This document shows positions 13,786 through 15,281 of a DNA stretch of 15,281 nucleotides, one piece after another. The notes beneath the pieces were generated by a model, which saw nothing but the letters and a program-made list of their open reading frames with translations, did no database searches and had not been told where the DNA came from. Every line of letters begins with the position of its first letter. The first letter of the stretch is position 1. The DNA is taken from NCBI GenBank assembly GCA_964513655.1, contig CAZENQ010000075.1:1-15281 (forward strand), in the 5' to 3' direction. The stretch is from G020350405 sp964513655 (lineage in GTDB: Bacteria > Planctomycetota > Phycisphaerae > Sedimentisphaerales > Anaerobacaceae). The position numbers and the translations under genes are program-made.

Positions 13786-14626
13786 TTTTATTCGTTTTTA
13801 TTTTGCCACCTAATATACTATGTATCAACAGGTCCAGTCTTGATACAACCGTCATCATGTCGGGCGGGCGGTCCGCAGGGTCGTCTTCTGAGCAATCCAT
13901 CACAAATTTTGAGATTCCTATAGGTAATCGTTTTTTTAGTTCGTGAGGTGCTCGGCGTTTTCGTCGTAATGGCAGGCCGAGACTGTCCTTTTTGGGTATC
14001 AAAGTAGGGACGTGCTTTCCTGTGAGAGCCCAGTACATTGTGGCGCCCAGATTAAAGATATCAGTTTTTGGGCCAAGGGGTTTACGTCTGACCTGTTCGG
14101 GTGCGATGTAATCGGGCGTACCCTGAATCCGTCGTTTTGTCGTTCCGATTTTGCAGCTCTGACCGAGGTCTATAATTTTAATCGCCCCCGACTTGCTCAG
14201 AAGGATATTATTTGGCTTTATGTCACAGTGCACAAATCCCTGGAGGTGCATGGCATTAAGACCGTTTGCTACCATTCTGAATACGAGCAGTACATCGAGC
14301 AGACTCAGGGCGGGGTTGTCTTCCAAATTCTTGCCGTCGAAGAACTCCATGGAAAGGAGCATTTCCGTTACCTTAAGCATGCTGCGTATTTTTTTTAGTT
14401 TGTAGCACTTGCGTATATAAGGGTGGTTCATGCGGCTGCCCACTTTGTATTCGGTCTGGACCTGCTCGAATATCCTTGAATCTTCCGGCCTTTCAAAGAT
14501 AACTCGTTTTAGAGCAATATCAGTGTGGTCTGTATCGTCGGTTGCCAGATAGATTGTACTGCGAGCACCGATTCCGATTCTTTTCTGTATAGTAAAGCCA
14601 CCGACGTTGAGTATATCCTTAGCCAT
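13766..14626 (-). CDS. Hanks-type Ser/Thr protein kinase, single-domain, soluble
   Basis: A 286-residue protein that is nearly all kinase domain. Motifs in order: Gly-rich loop GIGARSTIY (18-26), ATP Lys K40 in IALKRV, alpha-C Glu about 59, catalytic loop HCDIKPNN (133-140) with D135 and N140, metal Asp D153 in DLG (DFG variant), GTPDYIAPE (169-177), D189 and R253. All residues needed for phosphotransfer are present. The HRD Arg is Cys, so it is a non-RD kinase that may not depend on activation-loop phosphorylation. No membrane helix, PASTA or other sensor domain is seen, unlike most bacterial Hanks kinases. The basic stretch LRRKRRAPHELKKRL (220-234) is unusual. It starts the minus-strand run and overlaps the phosphatase gene by 20 bp, a matched writer/eraser pair. 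No strong ribosome site precedes ATG 14626. Confidence 0.9.
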   Translation of the reverse strand: MAKDILNVGGFTIQKRIGIGARSTIYLATDDTDHTDIALKRVIFERPEDSRIFEQVQTEYKVGSRMNHPYIRKCYKLKKIRSMLKVTEMLLSMEFFDGKNLEDNPALSLLDVLLVFRMVANGLNAMHLQGFVHCDIKPNNILLSKSGAIKIIDLGQSCKIGTTKRRIQGTPDYIAPEQVRRKPLGPKTDIFNLGATMYWALTGKHVPTLIPKKDSLGLPLRRKRRAPHELKKRLPIGISKFVMDCSEDDPADRPPDMMTVVSRLDLLIHSILGGKIKTNKNAANNS

Positions 14627-14676
14627 ATTAGCGATAGAAACCTAATAATTCGGGCATGTTCTCATATCTAAGTCTA

Positions 14677-14705
14677 ATTGTACTAAGATGCGCGAAAAGC
14701 GTCAT
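14677..14705 (-). promoter_or_regulatory. Promoter of the kinase-phosphatase pair
   Basis: On the minus strand ATGACG (14705-14700), 17-nt spacer, TACAAT (14682-14677), about 50 bases before the kinase ATG. The -10 matches the TATAAT consensus at five of six bases and the -35 is one base from TTGACG. It differs from the GGGATTAG promoter type of the + strand genes. Confidence 0.5.
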
Positions 14706-14899
14706 CTGTTCCCTTAATTTTTGTGTTTTAGCGGTGCAGCCACTATGATTTATGAGACCATTTTTACATAAAACTGAAAACATATTTAACTAAGTTCTTG
14801 AAACGCAGTAACTTACAATATAACCGGTCGGCTGTCCAGTATTAAGGCGGTTTTTCGTCATATCGGTCGAAAAAGCCCTGCTGTTGAGGCCCGACCATG

Positions 14900-14921
14900 C
14901 CGTAAGCGTCGGTTTTTACGG
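14900..14921. repeat. Inverted repeat CCGTAA/TTACGG
   Basis: Arms CCGTAA (14900-14905) and TTACGG (14916-14921) with a 10-nt loop, eight bases before the first tRNA-end-like repeat. Function unknown. Confidence 0.4.
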
Positions 14922-14928
14922 AGGAAAG

Positions 14929-14947
14929 AACTCCCCGAGTAGGACTC
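14929..14947. repeat. Direct repeat copy 1, tRNA 3'-end-like
   Basis: AACTCCCCGAGTAGGACTC, identical to 15156-15174. Read on the minus strand it gives GAGTCCTACTCGGGGAGTT, which looks like the end of a T-arm plus the 3' acceptor strand of a tRNA. Here it is joined to unrelated GC-rich sequence (a CGCCTTCGGCG-type hairpin at about 14952-14963). Confidence 0.65.
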
Positions 14948-15063
14948 CGGCTCGCCTTCGGCGGGCCAGAACCTGTCGCTCAGCTTCGCTATCGCTCAAC
15001 ATCGCTCCCCATAGGGCTGAAGCCCCTCTGGCGTTCGCTTCGCTCACTGTCACCCCGACGACC

Positions 15064-15082
15064 TGGGGGAGATTCTCCCCCA
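15064..15082. repeat. Near-perfect palindrome
   Basis: TGGGGGAGATTCTCCCCCA: nine-base arms around a single central base. It could act as a protein-binding palindrome or form a cruciform; it is too tight to form an RNA hairpin with full arms. Confidence 0.55.
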
Positions 15083-15118
15083 AACCCCCTCAGGTTCGAG
15101 CCCCACTGATAGAAAAAC

Positions 15119-15156
15119 TTCAGGGCAGCGAGGCCATAAAGACCTGCTGCCCTGAA
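15119..15156. repeat. Strong hairpin, 11-bp perfect stem
   Basis: TTCAGGGCAGC (15119-15129) pairs perfectly with GCTGCCCTGAA (15146-15156). The 16-nt loop adds an AGG/CCT pairing (15131-15133 with 15143-15145). It directly abuts the second tRNA-end-like repeat. There is no terminator-type T run on the + strand; on the minus strand the hairpin is followed by GTTTTTCT (15118-15111), so it could terminate transcription leftwards. Confidence 0.55.
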
Positions 15157-15174
15157 ACTCCCCGAGTAGGACTC
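15156..15174. repeat. Direct repeat copy 2, tRNA 3'-end-like
   Basis: Same 19 bases as 14929-14947. Here the minus-strand reading extends to GTTCGAGTCCTACTCGGGGAG, including the T-loop TTCGA, so this copy is the fuller tRNA 3' end. The 5' half of the T-stem does not pair (TTTTG against CCTAC), and no cloverleaf lies upstream, so it is not a working tRNA. Acceptor strand TCGGGGA would fit a tRNA beginning TCCCCGA, as some tRNA-Asn genes do (inference). Confidence 0.6.
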
Positions 15175-15281
15175 GAACAAAAATCTGCAAAGCAAGACAA
15201 GAAAAAGGGTTACAATTCTGACCCTGTCAAGAGGTGGCCTGAATCGGGGACTGATTCTGCAAAAACGCCTAAAATCAGCCC

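Larger units (their letters stand above)
14627..15281. other. Non-coding end region with repeats
   Basis: About 650 bases with no convincing gene. After the kinase promoter comes an AT-rich stretch to about 14825. Then follows GC-rich, repeat-laden sequence with inverted repeats (14900-14921, 15064-15082, 15119-15156), a pair of tRNA-3'-end-like direct repeats (14929-14947, 15156-15174), and two copies of GCTTCGCT (14983-14990, 15037-15044). The minus frame here reads SERSERQRG-type low-complexity peptide, a mark of non-coding repeat DNA. From 15180 to the edge I see nothing definite. Confidence 0.6.

Noticed and set aside
15091..15110. tRNA on the + strand around GGTTCGAGCCCC
   Set aside because: The T-stem does not pair and no D-arm, anticodon arm or acceptor can be drawn upstream.
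14989..15195. Minus-strand 68-residue reading frame
   Set aside because: It crosses the hairpin and the tRNA-like repeat and reads SERSERQRG-type low complexity; no start signal or family resemblance.
15208..15281. C-terminal end of a gene entering from the right on the minus strand
   Set aside because: Two minus frames are open to the edge for at least 24 codons, but neither shows recognisable protein sequence; too short to decide.

Overview
The window looks like chromosomal DNA of a Planctomycetota-type bacterium, most likely of the Phycisphaerae kind. This is inferred from gene content: a sulfatase-fold enzyme fused to TPRs, a PMT-like GT-C enzyme fused to TPRs, a COG1926-type phosphoribosyltransferase, a GHL6-like secreted glycosidase-like protein, and a YD/Rhs fragment. 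Base composition is mixed. Most genes look moderately GC-rich, with one visibly AT-richer patch at about 2680-3450. No rRNA, intact tRNA, CRISPR array or transposase is visible.

Left half, + strand: the 3' part of a membrane-anchored TPR-like protein that runs in from the left edge (1-1593); a phosphoribosyltransferase (1715-2401); an intergenic stretch with an orphan promoter-like pair and a hairpin (2512-2622); a minus-strand island made of a small membrane-anchored protein with a Ca-binding-like loop and a truncated Rhs core fragment sharing a TAATG junction (2678-3453); then three + strand genes, each with its own promoter: an alkaline-phosphatase-superfamily enzyme with a TPR tail (3552-5663), a PMT_2-like glycosyltransferase with a TPR tail (5869-8049), and a pseudo-receiver/GGDEF diguanylate cyclase (8210-9265). 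These promoters share one sequence design (GGGATTnGnTTTGAC, 16-nt spacer, TAnnAT). The last two are 83% identical over 77 bp by my hand alignment, so the three genes may be co-regulated.

Right half, - strand, convergent with the left half: a Ser/Thr kinase (14626-13766) overlapping a calcineurin-like phosphoesterase with altered metal motifs (13785-12937); a GT21-like membrane glycosyltransferase with its own promoter very close to its start (12891-11677); and a secreted GHL6/beta-galactosidase-like protein (11561-9345). From 14627 to the right edge there is no convincing gene. That stretch holds the kinase promoter, a pair of tRNA-3'-end-like direct repeats 227 bp apart, and several hairpins.

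Working picture (inference): an envelope/exopolysaccharide neighbourhood. A GT-C enzyme and a GT2/GT21 enzyme add sugars at the membrane, and an alkaline-phosphatase-fold enzyme with a Thr nucleophile may transfer or remove phosphate-type groups outside the membrane. A secreted glycosidase-like protein may process glycans, while c-di-GMP and a kinase/phosphatase pair supply control.
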